A stretch of DNA of 64,000 nucleotides from Stenotrophomonas sp. BIGb0135 (GTDB lineage: Bacteria > Pseudomonadota > Gammaproteobacteria > Xanthomonadales > Xanthomonadaceae), in assembly GCF_024810105.1 (NCBI RefSeq), contig NZ_JANUDX010000012.1, positions 62,001 to 126,000 on the forward strand, in the 5' to 3' direction. Positions 18,630 to 27,948 of the stretch are shown in pieces. Within the stretch, counting starts at the first letter, position 1. Each line of letters starts with the position of its first letter. Below the pieces are notes generated by a model, which was not told the DNA's origin, did not search any database, and saw only the letters and a program-made list of their open reading frames with translations. The position numbers and the translations under genes were made by a program.

Positions 18630-18893
18630 GGGGACGGTTCCGGGAAGGAGTACGGTTCAGCGGACGCCATCAAGCGCCACTACGGCTTCACGCAGTCCAT
18701 TGCGGTCCGGATCGGCGCGGTGCGACTCACGCCCGAACCGGCAGGAAAACGGCAACACTTCGACACGGCGCGGCGAGCGCGCCTGCCGGCACGGCCGATG
18801 GCCGTCCCGGCACCGCCCCGACACGCACGTCGGGGCATTGAGCTGGATAACGGCGCCACGGCGCCGATGTTGAGTCCCGTTTCCTGACCCTGT
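18630..18893. other. Intergenic region between chemoreceptor and SulP gene
   Basis: 264 bp between two minus-strand genes. A GGCGCC-a-CGGCGCC inverted element near 18851-18867 could form the end of the sulP transcript; no gene is supported. The upstream part presumably holds the chemoreceptor promoter. Confidence 0.4.
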
Positions 18894-20372
18894 TCAGTGT
18901 TGCCCGGGTGCCGGGGCCGGATCCGCGGGCTGCCGCCCCACGCGGTCGACCAGGGTGCGGCTGGCCGCGTTGAGCCCGCGCACCTCCACCTGCGCGCCAT
19001 GCGCGCGCAGTTTGTCCAGCACCCGTTCCAGCGCCGCCACCGCGCTGAGGTCCCAGAAATGCGCCTGGGCCAGGTCCACCACCACCCGCGCCGGCACCTG
19101 CTGCAGGTCGACGCTGGCCGCGAACTGGCCGGCCGAGGCGAAGAACACCTGGCCGCTGACGGTGTAAACGCGGGTACCGTCCGCCTCGATGACATCGTCG
19201 ACCTGCAGCATCCGCCCGACCTTGCGCGCGAAGAACAGCGCCGACAGCAAGACCCCGGTCAGCACCCCCTTGGCCAGGTCATGCGTGGCCACGGTGACCA
19301 CCACGGTGGCGATCATCACCATCGAAGAGCTCTTCGGGTGCTGGCGCAGCTCCTGGAACGAGCGCCAGTGGAAGGTGCCGATGCTGACCATCACCATCAC
19401 CGCCACCAGCGCCGCCATCGGGATCTGCCGCACCCACTCGGCGCCATAGACCACCAGCAACAGCAGCAGCACCCCGGCCACCAGGCAGGACAGCCGCCCG
19501 CGCCCGCCGGAGGACACGTTGATCACCGACTGGCCGATCATCGCGCAGCCGCCCATGCCGCCGAACAGCCCGGCGGTGATGTTGGCCAGGCCCTGGCCGG
19601 CGCACTCGCGGTTGCGCTGGCTGGGGGTGTCGGTCATGTCCTCGACGATCTGCGCGGTCATCATCGACTCCAGCAGGCCCACCACCGCCAACGTCGCCGA
19701 CACCGGCAGCAGCAGGCGCAGGGTGTCCCAGGTGAGCGGCACGTCCGGGAACAGGAACACCGGCAGGCTGTCCGGCAGCGCGCCCATGTCGCCCACCGTG
19801 CGCACGTCCCAGTGCAGGCCGATCGACAGCGCGGTGAGCACCACGATCGCCACCAGCGGCGAAGGCACCGCGCGGGTGAGCCGCGGCAGCAGGTAGATGA
19901 TCGCCAGCCCGGCCGCGCACACCGCCCACACCTGCCAGGACCGGCCGATCAACTCGGGCATCTGCGCCAGGAAGATCAGGATCGCCAGCGCGTTGACGAA
20001 GCCGGTGATGACCGAGCGCGACACGAAGCGCATCAGCACGCCCAGCTTCAGGACGCCGGCGAGTACCTGCAGCAGGCCGGCCAGGATCGTGGCGGCCAGC
20101 AGGTACTGCAGGCCGTGGTCCTTGACCAGGTCGACCATGACCAGCGCCATCGCCCCGGTCGCGGCCGAGATCATGCCCGGGCGGCCGCCGGCGATCGCGG
20201 TCACCACCGCGATGCAGAACGAGGCGTACAGCCCCACCTTGGGGTCCACCCCGGCGATGATCGAAAAAGCGATCGCTTCGGGAATCAGGGCCAGCGCGAC
20301 GACCGTGCCGGACAGCAGGTCACCGCGGATATTGCCGAGCCATTGCTGGCGCAGCGGATAGGAAACAGACAT
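18894..20372 (-). CDS. SulP-family inorganic anion transporter with STAS domain
   Basis: A 492-residue SLC26/SulP permease. The N-terminal Sulfate_transp core has about 12-14 hydrophobic segments and the family motif [48 protein letters not shown] is the conserved substrate-site region. The C-terminal STAS domain (residues about 395-480) includes [20 protein letters not shown] with the regulatory D-S pair. ATG 20372 is chosen since family similarity starts at [13 protein letters not shown]. Substrate could be sulfate or bicarbonate; the sequence alone does not decide. Confidence 0.93.
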   Translation of the reverse strand: MSVSYPLRQQWLGNIRGDLLSGTVVALALIPEAIAFSIIAGVDPKVGLYASFCIAVVTAIAGGRPGMISAATGAMALVMVDLVKDHGLQYLLAATILAGLLQVLAGVLKLGVLMRFVSRSVITGFVNALAILIFLAQMPELIGRSWQVWAVCAAGLAIIYLLPRLTRAVPSPLVAIVVLTALSIGLHWDVRTVGDMGALPDSLPVFLFPDVPLTWDTLRLLLPVSATLAVVGLLESMMTAQIVEDMTDTPSQRNRECAGQGLANITAGLFGGMGGCAMIGQSVINVSSGGRGRLSCLVAGVLLLLLVVYGAEWVRQIPMAALVAVMVMVSIGTFHWRSFQELRQHPKSSSMVMIATVVVTVATHDLAKGVLTGVLLSALFFARKVGRMLQVDDVIEADGTRVYTVSGQVFFASAGQFAASVDLQQVPARVVVDLAQAHFWDLSAVAALERVLDKLRAHGAQVEVRGLNAASRTLVDRVGRQPADPAPAPGQH

Positions 20373-20620
20373 GGGCAGACTCCGCGCGCCGGCGATGCGC
20401 ACGGCGCGCTGTGTGATGAAGACACGACACTCCCTGGACCCGGCAGTGGCACGGGTGCGTGATCAACGCGATATCAGGGCGGGGTCATCACAATCCAGCA
20501 GGGCGGGCGGCGGCGGCGCGCAGGATAACGCAGCCCCCGGCCTGGCTCAACGCGCCGGTTGACCGTATCGGCGCCGCACGCGCACGATGCCGGCTCACGC
20601 CTCCCGCCACAGGTACCTGC

Positions 20621-20911
20621 ATGTACGGTTTGATCGGAAAGATGTTGATCGCCCCGGGCCAGCGCGACAGCGTGCTCGCGATCCTGCTGGACGGTACGCG
20701 CGACATGCCCGGTTGCCGCAGTTACGTGGTGGCCACCGACCCCACCCACGCCGACGCACTCTGGATCACCGAAGTCTGGGACAGCCAGGAGGCGCATCGC
20801 GGCTCGCTGGCATTGCCGGCGGTGCAGGCCGCGATCGCCAAGGCCCGGCCGCATATCACCGGTTTCGGCGAACGGTTCGAAACCGTGCCGGTGGGGGGGC
20901 ACGGGATCTGA
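20621..20911 (+). CDS. Antibiotic biosynthesis monooxygenase (ABM) domain protein
   Basis: A 96-residue single-domain protein with the ferredoxin-like ABM fold: strand YGLIGKMLIAPGQRD, helix VLAILLDGTRDMPG, strand SYVVATDP, then the signature ALWITEVWDSQEAHRGSL and the C-terminal helix VQAAIAKARPHI. Such proteins are cofactor-free oxygenases, quinol oxidases or oxidative-stress proteins. Its stop is 10 bp from the stop of the convergent EamA gene. The substrate is not predictable. Confidence 0.9.
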   Translation: MYGLIGKMLIAPGQRDSVLAILLDGTRDMPGCRSYVVATDPTHADALWITEVWDSQEAHRGSLALPAVQAAIAKARPHITGFGERFETVPVGGHGI

Positions 20912-20921
20912 GCGGGCCGGC

Positions 20922-21785
20922 TCAGCGCGCGAAATGCCTGGCGCCAGCCACGCACGCCACCGCACACAGGGTCACCCCCAGCATGCCCATGCTCACCCGC
21001 TCGTGCAGCAGCACGGCGGCCAGCGCCAGCCCGAAGAAGGGCTGCAGCAACTGCAGTTGGCCGACCGCCGCGATCCCCCCCTGTGCCAACCCGCGATACC
21101 AGAACATGAAACCGATCAGCATGCTGAACACCGACACATAGCCCAGCCCCAGCCACGCCTGGGTGCCCACGTGTGCCACGTCAAGCGGCCAGCGCAACCA
21201 CAGCAGCGGCGCCATCAAGGGCAACGCCAGCAGCAATGCCCAGCTGATCACCTGCCATCCTCCCAACGTCCGCGTGAGTCGCGCGCCTTCGGCGTAGCCC
21301 AACCCGCAGACCAGCACGGCGGCGACCATCAGCAGGTCGCCCTGCAGCGAGCCCCGGCCTGCGCCGAGCAGCGCATAGCCGGCCACCGCCGCGCTGCCCA
21401 GCAGCGAGAACACCCAGAACGCCGGACGCAGGCGCTCGCCACCGCGCAGCACGCCGAACACTGCCGTACTCAGCGGCAGCAAGCCGAGAAACACGATCGA
21501 ATGTGCCGAGGACACGTGCTGCAGCGCCAGCGCGGTCAGCAGCGGGAATCCCACCACCACCCCCAGTGCCACCACCAGCAACGGGGCCAGGCTGGACCGC
21601 GAGGGCGGCCGCTGACGCAAGCCCACCAGCATGGCCGCGCCCAGCAGCGCGGCGATGCTGGCGCGCGCCGCGGTCAGGAACGTGGGGTCGAGGTCGGCGA
21701 CCGCCACGCGCGTGGCCGGCAGTGAGCCGGCGAAGATCAGCACGCCAATGAATCCGTTGATCCAGCCTTGTGTCCGGTCGTCCAT
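20922..21785 (-). CDS. EamA/DMT-superfamily metabolite exporter
   Basis: A 287-residue inner-membrane transporter of the drug/metabolite superfamily with ten hydrophobic helices in two EamA repeats (first from GFIGVLIFAGSLPATRVAVADL, second from ISWALLLALPLMAPLLWL). ATG 21785 (MDDRTQGWINGF) fits the family N-terminus; the longer frame to 21908 runs through the intergenic region. It is divergent from a MocR regulator 116 bp away, a frequent pairing in which MocR activates the exporter. The exported metabolite is unknown. Confidence 0.88.
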   Translation of the reverse strand: MDDRTQGWINGFIGVLIFAGSLPATRVAVADLDPTFLTAARASIAALLGAAMLVGLRQRPPSRSSLAPLLVVALGVVVGFPLLTALALQHVSSAHSIVFLGLLPLSTAVFGVLRGGERLRPAFWVFSLLGSAAVAGYALLGAGRGSLQGDLLMVAAVLVCGLGYAEGARLTRTLGGWQVISWALLLALPLMAPLLWLRWPLDVAHVGTQAWLGLGYVSVFSMLIGFMFWYRGLAQGGIAAVGQLQLLQPFFGLALAAVLLHERVSMGMLGVTLCAVACVAGARHFAR

Positions 21786-21901
21786 GCCTGCGTTCCTTGA
21801 ATGGACCGCCAGTGGACCACGCACGACGGCAGGGCACCCATACACAATCCAGTACACTTCCGCCGAACTGTTATGCCCTCCTGTGCAACACGGATCGCCC
21901 C
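21786..21901. promoter_or_regulatory. Divergent EamA/MocR control region with direct repeats
   Basis: TGGACC occurs at 21802-21807 and 21813-21818, an 11-bp (one helical turn) spacing, and ACAC-n8-ACAC motifs lie around 21843-21860. MocR/PdxR proteins bind direct repeats in such divergent intergenic regions. Assignment of these repeats as the operator is inferred. Confidence 0.4.
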
Positions 21902-23290
21902 ATGCCACGGCCCCAGCGCATCACCCGCATCGAGACGGTCATGGAGGCGGTACGCGCGCGCATCACCGCGCGCAGCTATGTGCCAGGCACGCGCCTGCCG
22001 TCGGTACGCGCCCAGGCAGCGACCCTGCAGGTGTCGGTGTCCACGGTTGTCGAAGCCTATGCACGCCTCACCGCCGAGGGGCTCATCAGCCCGCGCCCGG
22101 GTGCCGGCTTCCACGTGATTGGTCCGGTCGCACCGCTGGCACTGGCGGGCATGGATCCGCCGCGCGACCGGCAGGTCGATCCTCTGTGGCTGGCACGGCA
22201 ATCCCTGGAGCATGAGCCAGGCATGCTCAAGCCGGGCTGCGGCTGGCTGCCCGAGGACTGGATGTACGTCGAGGGCATCCGCCGTGGCCTGCGCAGCGCC
22301 GCGCGTGCCGATGCCGCCGCACTGGCCGACTACGCAACCCCGCTCGGCCTGCCTGCGCTGCGCCAGCTGCTCGCCCGGCGCCTGGCCGGGTACGCCATCG
22401 ATGCGGCACCGGAACAGATCATGCTCACCGAATCGGGATCGCATGCGGTCGATCTGATCTGCCGCTTCCTGTTGTCGCCCGGCGATACGGTCCTGGTGGA
22501 TGATCCGTGTTACTTCAACTTCCTGGCGTTGCTCAAGGCGCACCGGGTCAAGGTGGTGGGCATTCCGTACACGCCCACCGGCCCCGACGTGGAGGCCTTC
22601 AGCGCCGCGCTGCAGGCCCACTCGCCGCGGGTGTACATCACCAACTCGGGCATCCACAACCCGACCGGCGCCACGCTCTCGCCGGTTACCGCGCACCGCC
22701 TGCTGAGCGCCGCGGACAGCTCGGACCTGGTGATCATCGAGGATGACCTGTTCGCCGATTTCGAGCACGCCCCGGCGCCACGCCTGGCCGCGTTCGACGG
22801 CTTGTCGCGGGTCATCCAGGTGGGCAGTTTTTCCAAGACCCTGTCCGCGTCGGTGCGCTGTGGCTTCATCGTTGCCCGTGGCGACTGGATCGAAGGGCTG
22901 GCCGACCTGAAGATCGCCACCAGCTTCGGCGGCGGACGCCTGGCGGCGGACATCCTGCTCACCGCGCTGACCGCCAGCGGCTACCGGCGACACGTCGAAG
23001 CGGTGCGCACCCGGCTGGCGAGCGCGCGCGACACCACGTTGGCACGACTGGCGCCGCTCGGTATCCGGCCGTGGGTGGTGCCGCAGGCGGGAATGCTGCT
23101 GTGGTGCCAACTGCCCGATGGGGTGGACGCGGCCAACATCGCGCGCCGCTGCCTGGCCGAGGGCGTCGTGCTGGCGCCGGGCAACGCGTTCAGCCCTTCG
23201 CTCGCTGCCGCGGGCTTTCTCCGTTTCAATGCAGCGCAGGCCCAGGACAGGCGCGTGTTCGAGGTCCTGGCACGCGCGATGCGCGGCTGA
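21902..23290 (+). CDS. MocR-type GntR regulator with PLP aminotransferase domain
   Basis: A 462-residue chimeric regulator: an N-terminal GntR winged helix (YVPGTRLPSVRAQAATLQVSV, residues about 25-70) fused to a fold-type I aminotransferase domain. The PLP-binding region includes VLVDDPCYFN, TNSGIHNPTGATLS (N-P-T-G), EDDLFADFE and the Schiff-base lysine in VGSFSKTLSASVRCGF. Members usually act as transcription factors rather than enzymes, sensing PLP or amines. It is divergent from the EamA exporter it probably regulates. ATG 21902 is chosen as the first Met before the HTH. Confidence 0.93.
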   Translation: MPRPQRITRIETVMEAVRARITARSYVPGTRLPSVRAQAATLQVSVSTVVEAYARLTAEGLISPRPGAGFHVIGPVAPLALAGMDPPRDRQVDPLWLARQSLEHEPGMLKPGCGWLPEDWMYVEGIRRGLRSAARADAAALADYATPLGLPALRQLLARRLAGYAIDAAPEQIMLTESGSHAVDLICRFLLSPGDTVLVDDPCYFNFLALLKAHRVKVVGIPYTPTGPDVEAFSAALQAHSPRVYITNSGIHNPTGATLSPVTAHRLLSAADSSDLVIIEDDLFADFEHAPAPRLAAFDGLSRVIQVGSFSKTLSASVRCGFIVARGDWIEGLADLKIATSFGGGRLAADILLTALTASGYRRHVEAVRTRLASARDTTLARLAPLGIRPWVVPQAGMLLWCQLPDGVDAANIARRCLAEGVVLAPGNAFSPSLAAAGFLRFNAAQAQDRRVFEVLARAMRG

Positions 23291-23432
23291 CGCGGCGCGC
23301 TGTCTGCGCGACCAACGGCCGTCCGGCCACGCCTCGTGAATGCTTCATCCTCGCCGCACGCGCGCACCTTCACGGGCATTGCGCAGGCCGCGCGGGAGAG
23401 TAGCCTGAAAGGAACGGTGGCAGGCAAGGCGC

Positions 23433-25220
23433 ATGTGGGACAGCAGCAGCGATAGTGACCGGGTTGCATTGATCGACGCATTGAACGTGATGGACCCGGC
23501 GTTGGGGCGCGCGCTGGATCCGATTACCGAGCTTGCTGCGTTCACCTTCGACGTGCCCATCGCGCTGATTTCAATCGTCGACGCCGACAGCCAGCGCTTC
23601 ATCTCGCGCGTCGGCCTCGCCGTGGAGGGCACCGATCGGCACGCCTCGATCTGCTCGTGGGCCATCGGCTCGGCGCAGGTGATGCAGGTGGCCGACCTGC
23701 GCGAGGACCCGCGCTTCGCACAGAATCCGCTGGTGGTCGGCCCCGAACAGGTGCGCTTCTATGCCGGCGCTCCCCTGCTCACCAGGTCCGGGCTGGCCCT
23801 GGGCACCCTGTGCCTGATGGGACGCGCGCCGCGCGTGCTGTCGCCGCTGGAAGTGCAACAGATGCAGACGCTTGCCCGCGTGGTGATGGCGCAGATGGAA
23901 CTGAAGATGTCCATGGGCCGGCGCGAGCAGGTCACCGGCCTACCCAACCGCCAGCAGTTCCAGGCGGACCTCGACCTGCTGGCGCGGCGTGCCGGCGACG
24001 GGCACTTCACTGCGGTGCTGCTGGACGTCCTGGATGCCCACAGCGCCAACGACGCCGGCCAGGCCCTGGGCATGAAACCGGTGGAGGCCCTGCTCCGGCA
24101 GTCCTCGCTGCGCGTGCAGAGCGTGCTGCAGGACCAGGCGCAGGTCTACCACGTTGGCGTCAGCCGGTTCGCGTTCTTCCTGGTCGACCAGGACCGCACG
24201 CAGGTGGAGGCGCTGCTGGATCGATTGCGCGAACGCATGCGGCGACCGCTGATGGCCGGCAGCGTGCCGATGTTGCCGCAGTTCCATGCCGGTGCCTGCC
24301 ATTTCAAGGCAGTCGCGGCCGACACCAACGACCTCATCCGCAAATGCCTGGTCGCCATGCAGCATGCGGTGCAGACCGATGCCTGCCTGTGCTGGTACTC
24401 CGACGAGCGCGACGCGCGCCTGCGCCGGCGCTACCGTCTCGCCTCCGATGCCGCGCGCGGCCTGGCCCAACACCAGTTCAGCCTGGTCTACCAACCGCGT
24501 TTCAGCCTGCACGATGGGATGCCGGTGGCTGCCGAAGCGCTGCTGCGCTGGGTCCATCCCATGCTCGGGCCGGTCAGCCCCGGCGAGTTCATTCCGGTGC
24601 TGGAGCGCACGGCATTGATGCCGGCGTTGAGCCGCTGGGTGGTCGATCACGCGCTGGCCCAGCTGGCGCTATGGCAGCACGCGCTCCCCGGTTTTGGCCT
24701 GTCGCTGAACCTGTCGCCGCGCGACTTCGATGATCCCGGCCTGTGGCAGATGCTGTCCACCCGGCTGCAGGCGCATGGCCTGCCTGCGTCGCTGCTGGAG
24801 GTGGAAATCACCGAGGGCGAATGGTTGCAGGGCCACCCCGGCGCGGTGCCGCAACTGCGCGCGATGGCCACCGCCGGGATCCGTATCGCCATCGATGATT
24901 TCGGCAGCGGCTACAGCAACTTCGGCTACCTGAGCGAAGTGCCGATCTCCCTGATCAAGATCGACCGCAGCCTGGTGACCGGGCTGGCGCGCTCGCGCAC
25001 CTCGCGACTGAAGGTGGAGGCCATCATCAAACTGGCCCGGCAACTGGGCTACCGCACAGTGGCCGAGGGCGTGGAGTCCGACGCCGAACTGTCGCTGCTG
25101 CGCCTGTGGGGTTGCGACGAGGCGCAAGGCTACCTTCTCGCCCGGCCCATGACGGCCGACGCGGCCACCCTGCTGGTGGATGCGTGCCGGGCCGGCTCCC
25201 CGGGCGAAGACACCGCCTGA
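23433..25220 (+). CDS. GAF - degenerate GGDEF - EAL cyclic-di-GMP phosphodiesterase
   Basis: A 595-residue soluble signalling protein. A GAF domain (about 25-155; AFTFDVPIALISIVDADSQ, FYAGAPLLTRSGLALGTLC) is followed by a GGDEF-like domain (about 165-330). Its signature position reads GVSRFAFFL, so cyclase activity is lost. The EAL domain (about 345-585) keeps every catalytic motif: AEALLRW, LNLSPRDF, EVEITEGEW, IDDFGSGYSN, IKIDRSLV, EGVESDAEL and QGYLLARPM. It should therefore hydrolyse c-di-GMP under control of the GAF ligand and perhaps GTP bound to the dead GGDEF. No transmembrane helix is seen. Confidence 0.94.
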   Translation: MWDSSSDSDRVALIDALNVMDPALGRALDPITELAAFTFDVPIALISIVDADSQRFISRVGLAVEGTDRHASICSWAIGSAQVMQVADLREDPRFAQNPLVVGPEQVRFYAGAPLLTRSGLALGTLCLMGRAPRVLSPLEVQQMQTLARVVMAQMELKMSMGRREQVTGLPNRQQFQADLDLLARRAGDGHFTAVLLDVLDAHSANDAGQALGMKPVEALLRQSSLRVQSVLQDQAQVYHVGVSRFAFFLVDQDRTQVEALLDRLRERMRRPLMAGSVPMLPQFHAGACHFKAVAADTNDLIRKCLVAMQHAVQTDACLCWYSDERDARLRRRYRLASDAARGLAQHQFSLVYQPRFSLHDGMPVAAEALLRWVHPMLGPVSPGEFIPVLERTALMPALSRWVVDHALAQLALWQHALPGFGLSLNLSPRDFDDPGLWQMLSTRLQAHGLPASLLEVEITEGEWLQGHPGAVPQLRAMATAGIRIAIDDFGSGYSNFGYLSEVPISLIKIDRSLVTGLARSRTSRLKVEAIIKLARQLGYRTVAEGVESDAELSLLRLWGCDEAQGYLLARPMTADAATLLVDACRAGSPGEDTA

Positions 25221-25321
25221 TCGTCACGGCGCGCGCTCCTCACGCCGCCAGCGCATTAATTCACCGCCCCTTGATCGCACGCAGGACTACGCTCGGCGTG
25301 CAGTAGCCAGGGAGCCATGCA

Positions 25322-25675
25322 ATGCCGAACACGGGACTGTTCTACCTGCTGGACGTCGCCGGCGATGCCGACAAGCAAGACCCGCACGTACTGCGCAGGC
25401 TGTGCTTCGTGCGCGCCGAATGCCTGCTCTGCCACACCCTGCTCAATGCCGCCAGCGCGCCGGGCCTGGTCAACGTGGCGCACGGCTCGGCCGTGCTCAC
25501 CTGCGCCCACTGCGGCAACCGCCAGGCGATCTCCGGCGCACGCTTCTCCGACTTCGCCATGCGCCTGCAACGCGGCCTGATCCCGCCGCGCGAAGACGTG
25601 TTGCCGGTGGTCTCGCCGACGCCACCGGACCTCATCGTCGCCGACCCCATGCCGCACAAGCCTGCCCTGCGCTAG
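25322..25675 (+). CDS. Hypothetical protein with zinc-ribbon-like cysteines
   Basis: A 117-residue protein of unknown function. Two Cys pairs, ECLLCHTLL near residue 38 and TCAHCGNRQAI near residue 60, are about 22 residues apart and could bind one zinc in a ribbon. A hydrophobic N-terminus without signal features (NTGLFYLLDVAG) and a Pro-rich C-terminal tail flank the core. It converges on the next gene with a 6-bp gap. A nucleic-acid or protein-binding role is possible but unsupported beyond the cysteines. Confidence 0.7.
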   Translation: MPNTGLFYLLDVAGDADKQDPHVLRRLCFVRAECLLCHTLLNAASAPGLVNVAHGSAVLTCAHCGNRQAISGARFSDFAMRLQRGLIPPREDVLPVVSPTPPDLIVADPMPHKPALR

Positions 25676-25681
25676 CGGCGG

Positions 25682-26332
25682 TCAGGCCTGCCACACGCTG
25701 AAGTCGCCGTTGGCCTCCACCGCCGTCAGCACGAACTCCTGCCGCCAGTCGACCAATACCAGCCCGAACGCCGCGTGCAGGGTGGCGAACACCGCCGAGA
25801 GCTGCATGTCGTCGCCGTCCAGCGTGGCTCCCAGCGCGCGCACCCCGCCTGCGTCGGCCAGTCCGTGCAGCAGCACGTCCGAGGACGGCTGGATCGCGAA
25901 GCCGCCCACCACCTGCCCCAGTGCCTGCGCGGAGGTGGTGAGAATCGGCGCGGCGATCGGCAGCGTCGCGAACTGGTCGGCCAGCCGCTGCACCGCACCG
26001 GGCGCCTGGACCAGCACGGGTCGGTCCAGGTGCCGCACATGCAGCGCCGACCAACCATTGGGCAGGCGATGCGCCAACTCGAACGCCTTGTACTCGGTCA
26101 GCGCGCGCTGCAGTTGCGGCAGGGCCGCGGCGGGCCAGAATTCCAGCTGGCACCACTCGTCCTCGTGGAACTGCGGCGCCCCATCGGCCGTGGCCGGATC
26201 GGGTGCACGGAACTGCAGCGCATCGCCTGCGATGGTCGGCATCGAGTACAGGACCTCCGCCGGGTCAAGCCGCTGCGGGGGAACCTCCTTGCGCGATCCC
26301 AGTGATGCCTTGATCCGATCCATCCAGCCCAT
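25682..26332 (-). CDS. Hypothetical protein (216 residues)
   Basis: A soluble protein with no recognised domain. It starts GWMDRIKASLGSRKEVPPQ and includes a Trp/Phe-rich segment (HEDEWCQLEFWPAAALPQLQ) and two alternating helix-strand halves ending in VDWRQEFVLTAVEANGDFSVW. Start at ATG 26332 is favoured by GGAG seven bases upstream; a TTG at 26347 is in frame but lacks a site. It is monocistronic, and codon usage is normal for this genome, so it is real. No signal peptide or membrane segment is seen. Confidence 0.75.
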   Translation of the reverse strand: MGWMDRIKASLGSRKEVPPQRLDPAEVLYSMPTIAGDALQFRAPDPATADGAPQFHEDEWCQLEFWPAAALPQLQRALTEYKAFELAHRLPNGWSALHVRHLDRPVLVQAPGAVQRLADQFATLPIAAPILTTSAQALGQVVGGFAIQPSSDVLLHGLADAGGVRALGATLDGDDMQLSAVFATLHAAFGLVLVDWRQEFVLTAVEANGDFSVWQA

Positions 26333-26596
26333 GTCTACTCCCTGCAAGGTGGCGCCCGCCCAGGGCGATGTGGTGACGTGCCGCGCTGCCCGCGGGCCAA
26401 CGGCGCCATGAAGCGTCCGTGTTCAGGTGAGACGTTCGGGTGAAGGTCGGCCCGTGCCACGCCGACCGCCGGCATGCGGTGTGGTTTCCCAGGCGGCGGC
26501 GCGCCCTTCCAGCGGCGCAGGGGCGCCATGCGACGACAGGCGGCCGGGCGGCTGCGGATGTGCCATGCTGCGCGCAATCACCACGGAGACACCGCA

Positions 26597-26713
26597 ATGG
26601 CCAAGGGCATGGACAGCAAGAAAGAGCAGAAGAAGAAACCCGCCAAGACCGCCAAGGAAAAGAAGGCGGAGAAGAACGAGAAGAAGACCACGCGGGGTTT
26701 TGCACCGACCTGA
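26597..26713 (+). CDS. Small lysine-rich protein (38 residues)
   Basis: MAKGMDSKKEQKKKPAKTAK opens a 38-residue, about 40 percent lysine protein ending TRGFAPT. A GGAG Shine-Dalgarno lies about 10 bp upstream of ATG 26597. The AAG/AAA-rich run stands out against the GC-rich background and is unlikely to survive by chance. Such strongly basic mini-proteins occur in xanthomonads and may bind nucleic acid; no function is established here. Confidence 0.65.
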   Translation: MAKGMDSKKEQKKKPAKTAKEKKAEKNEKKTTRGFAPT

Positions 26714-26729
26714 GCCGGCGCGGCCCGGC

Positions 26730-27803
26730 TCAGCCGTCGCCGCCCATCAGCCAGCGCAGCGCCTGCGGGAACGACACCTGCCAGTCCTCGGGGTAGGTGT
26801 GGCCGCCGTCGTGGGTCCGCGAGCGCACCTGGTTACCCTCGCCAAACAACCTGCGGAAGTCCTCACTCATCCGCAGGTTGCGCGGCCCTTCCTCGCGACC
26901 ATTGACCACCACCACGCGCTTGCCGCGCGCCTTGCTCTCCGTCGGCGTGGCCTGGCTGCCGCCGGGCGACACCAGCAGTGCCCCGGCGTAGTCCTGCGGA
27001 TGCTGGGCCAGCAACGCACCGGCGTGCTGTGACCCCTGCGAGAACCCCATCAGGTAGATCCGCTTGCGGTCGATGCATTGCCGTGCGGCCAGCGCGTCGA
27101 GTCCGTCCTGCACCGCCCGATGGGTGCCGTCGAAGCCCGGGCCGATCCAGCGGAAGCTGTCGAACGTATCGATCATTTCAGTGCCGTTGATGCCAAGCAG
27201 CACCGCGCCGGCATCGGCGAGCGGCTGATCGCTTTCATCCAGGTGGCCATTGATGCCATAGCCGTGCAGCCAGACCACTACCGGCGGGCAGGCACCGGCG
27301 GCCACCACCCCCGGCGAGGGGGGAAGTACCGAGATCGCCCCCACCCTGCCGGCCGCCACCTCGCGGTAGCGCCGCTGGGCATTGGCCAGCACGCTCTGGA
27401 AGGCCGGGGTCTGGCGAAGATCGGCGAAATCGGCATCCTCGGCCAGCATCGGACCAAACCACAGACCGCGCTCATCGGCTTCGCGCAGGTAGCGCAGCGC
27501 CAGCATTTCATCGGTGCCACGCCGGGCCAGCAATGCGGCCACCTGGTACGGCGCGCGCAGTTGCGCGCGGTCCTCGCGGCTGGCGGCCAGGTACAGCGCA
27601 AGGGCCTGCAGCTCGTTGCTGTCTTCCATGGCATCGGCGCGCTTGACCAGATCCTGCGCGTCATCGGCATTGATCAGCGCATTCACCACCGGACTCAGCA
27701 CCGGGAAGGTGGCATCTTCGACCTCGTCGGCCGTGGCCGCGTGCAGTGCGGGCGCGCAGGACAGGAGGGCGGCAGCCAGGGCGAAACCGAACAGACACTT
27801 CAC
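26730..27803 (-). CDS. Secreted alpha/beta-hydrolase (esterase/PHB-depolymerase-like)
   Basis: A 357-residue exported hydrolase. GTG 27803 is preferred: it is preceded by AGGAAG and opens a signal peptide (KCLFGFALAAALLSCAPALHA). An N-terminal helical repeat-like region (about 25-150; tetratricopeptide/Sel1-like LALRYLREADERGLW) precedes the hydrolase core: VVVWLHGYGINGHLDES (oxyanion), nucleophile Ser in YLMGFSQGSQHAG, and His in THDGGHTYPEDW. This suits a periplasmic or secreted esterase. The substrate is unknown. The gene converges on the small lysine-rich protein gene with a 16-bp gap. Confidence 0.85.
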   Translation of the reverse strand: MKCLFGFALAAALLSCAPALHAATADEVEDATFPVLSPVVNALINADDAQDLVKRADAMEDSNELQALALYLAASREDRAQLRAPYQVAALLARRGTDEMLALRYLREADERGLWFGPMLAEDADFADLRQTPAFQSVLANAQRRYREVAAGRVGAISVLPPSPGVVAAGACPPVVVWLHGYGINGHLDESDQPLADAGAVLLGINGTEMIDTFDSFRWIGPGFDGTHRAVQDGLDALAARQCIDRKRIYLMGFSQGSQHAGALLAQHPQDYAGALLVSPGGSQATPTESKARGKRVVVVNGREEGPRNLRMSEDFRRLFGEGNQVRSRTHDGGHTYPEDWQVSFPQALRWLMGGDG

Positions 27804-27948
27804 GCGGATCTTCCTTGAGGTACGACGGCAGCGGCGGAGTCTATCCACCCTGCCCGGTTTCGTCACCCTCGGCGTGGCGCACGTGCGCCTGGGTTACCGC
27901 GCCTACGCGACATTGCCGACGCCCGCCATCGATGCATGCGTGCGTGCG

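Noticed and set aside
16176..18887. 903-residue plus-strand frame
   Set aside because: Antisense shadow of the chemoreceptor gene; His/Arg/Gly-rich translation without motifs.
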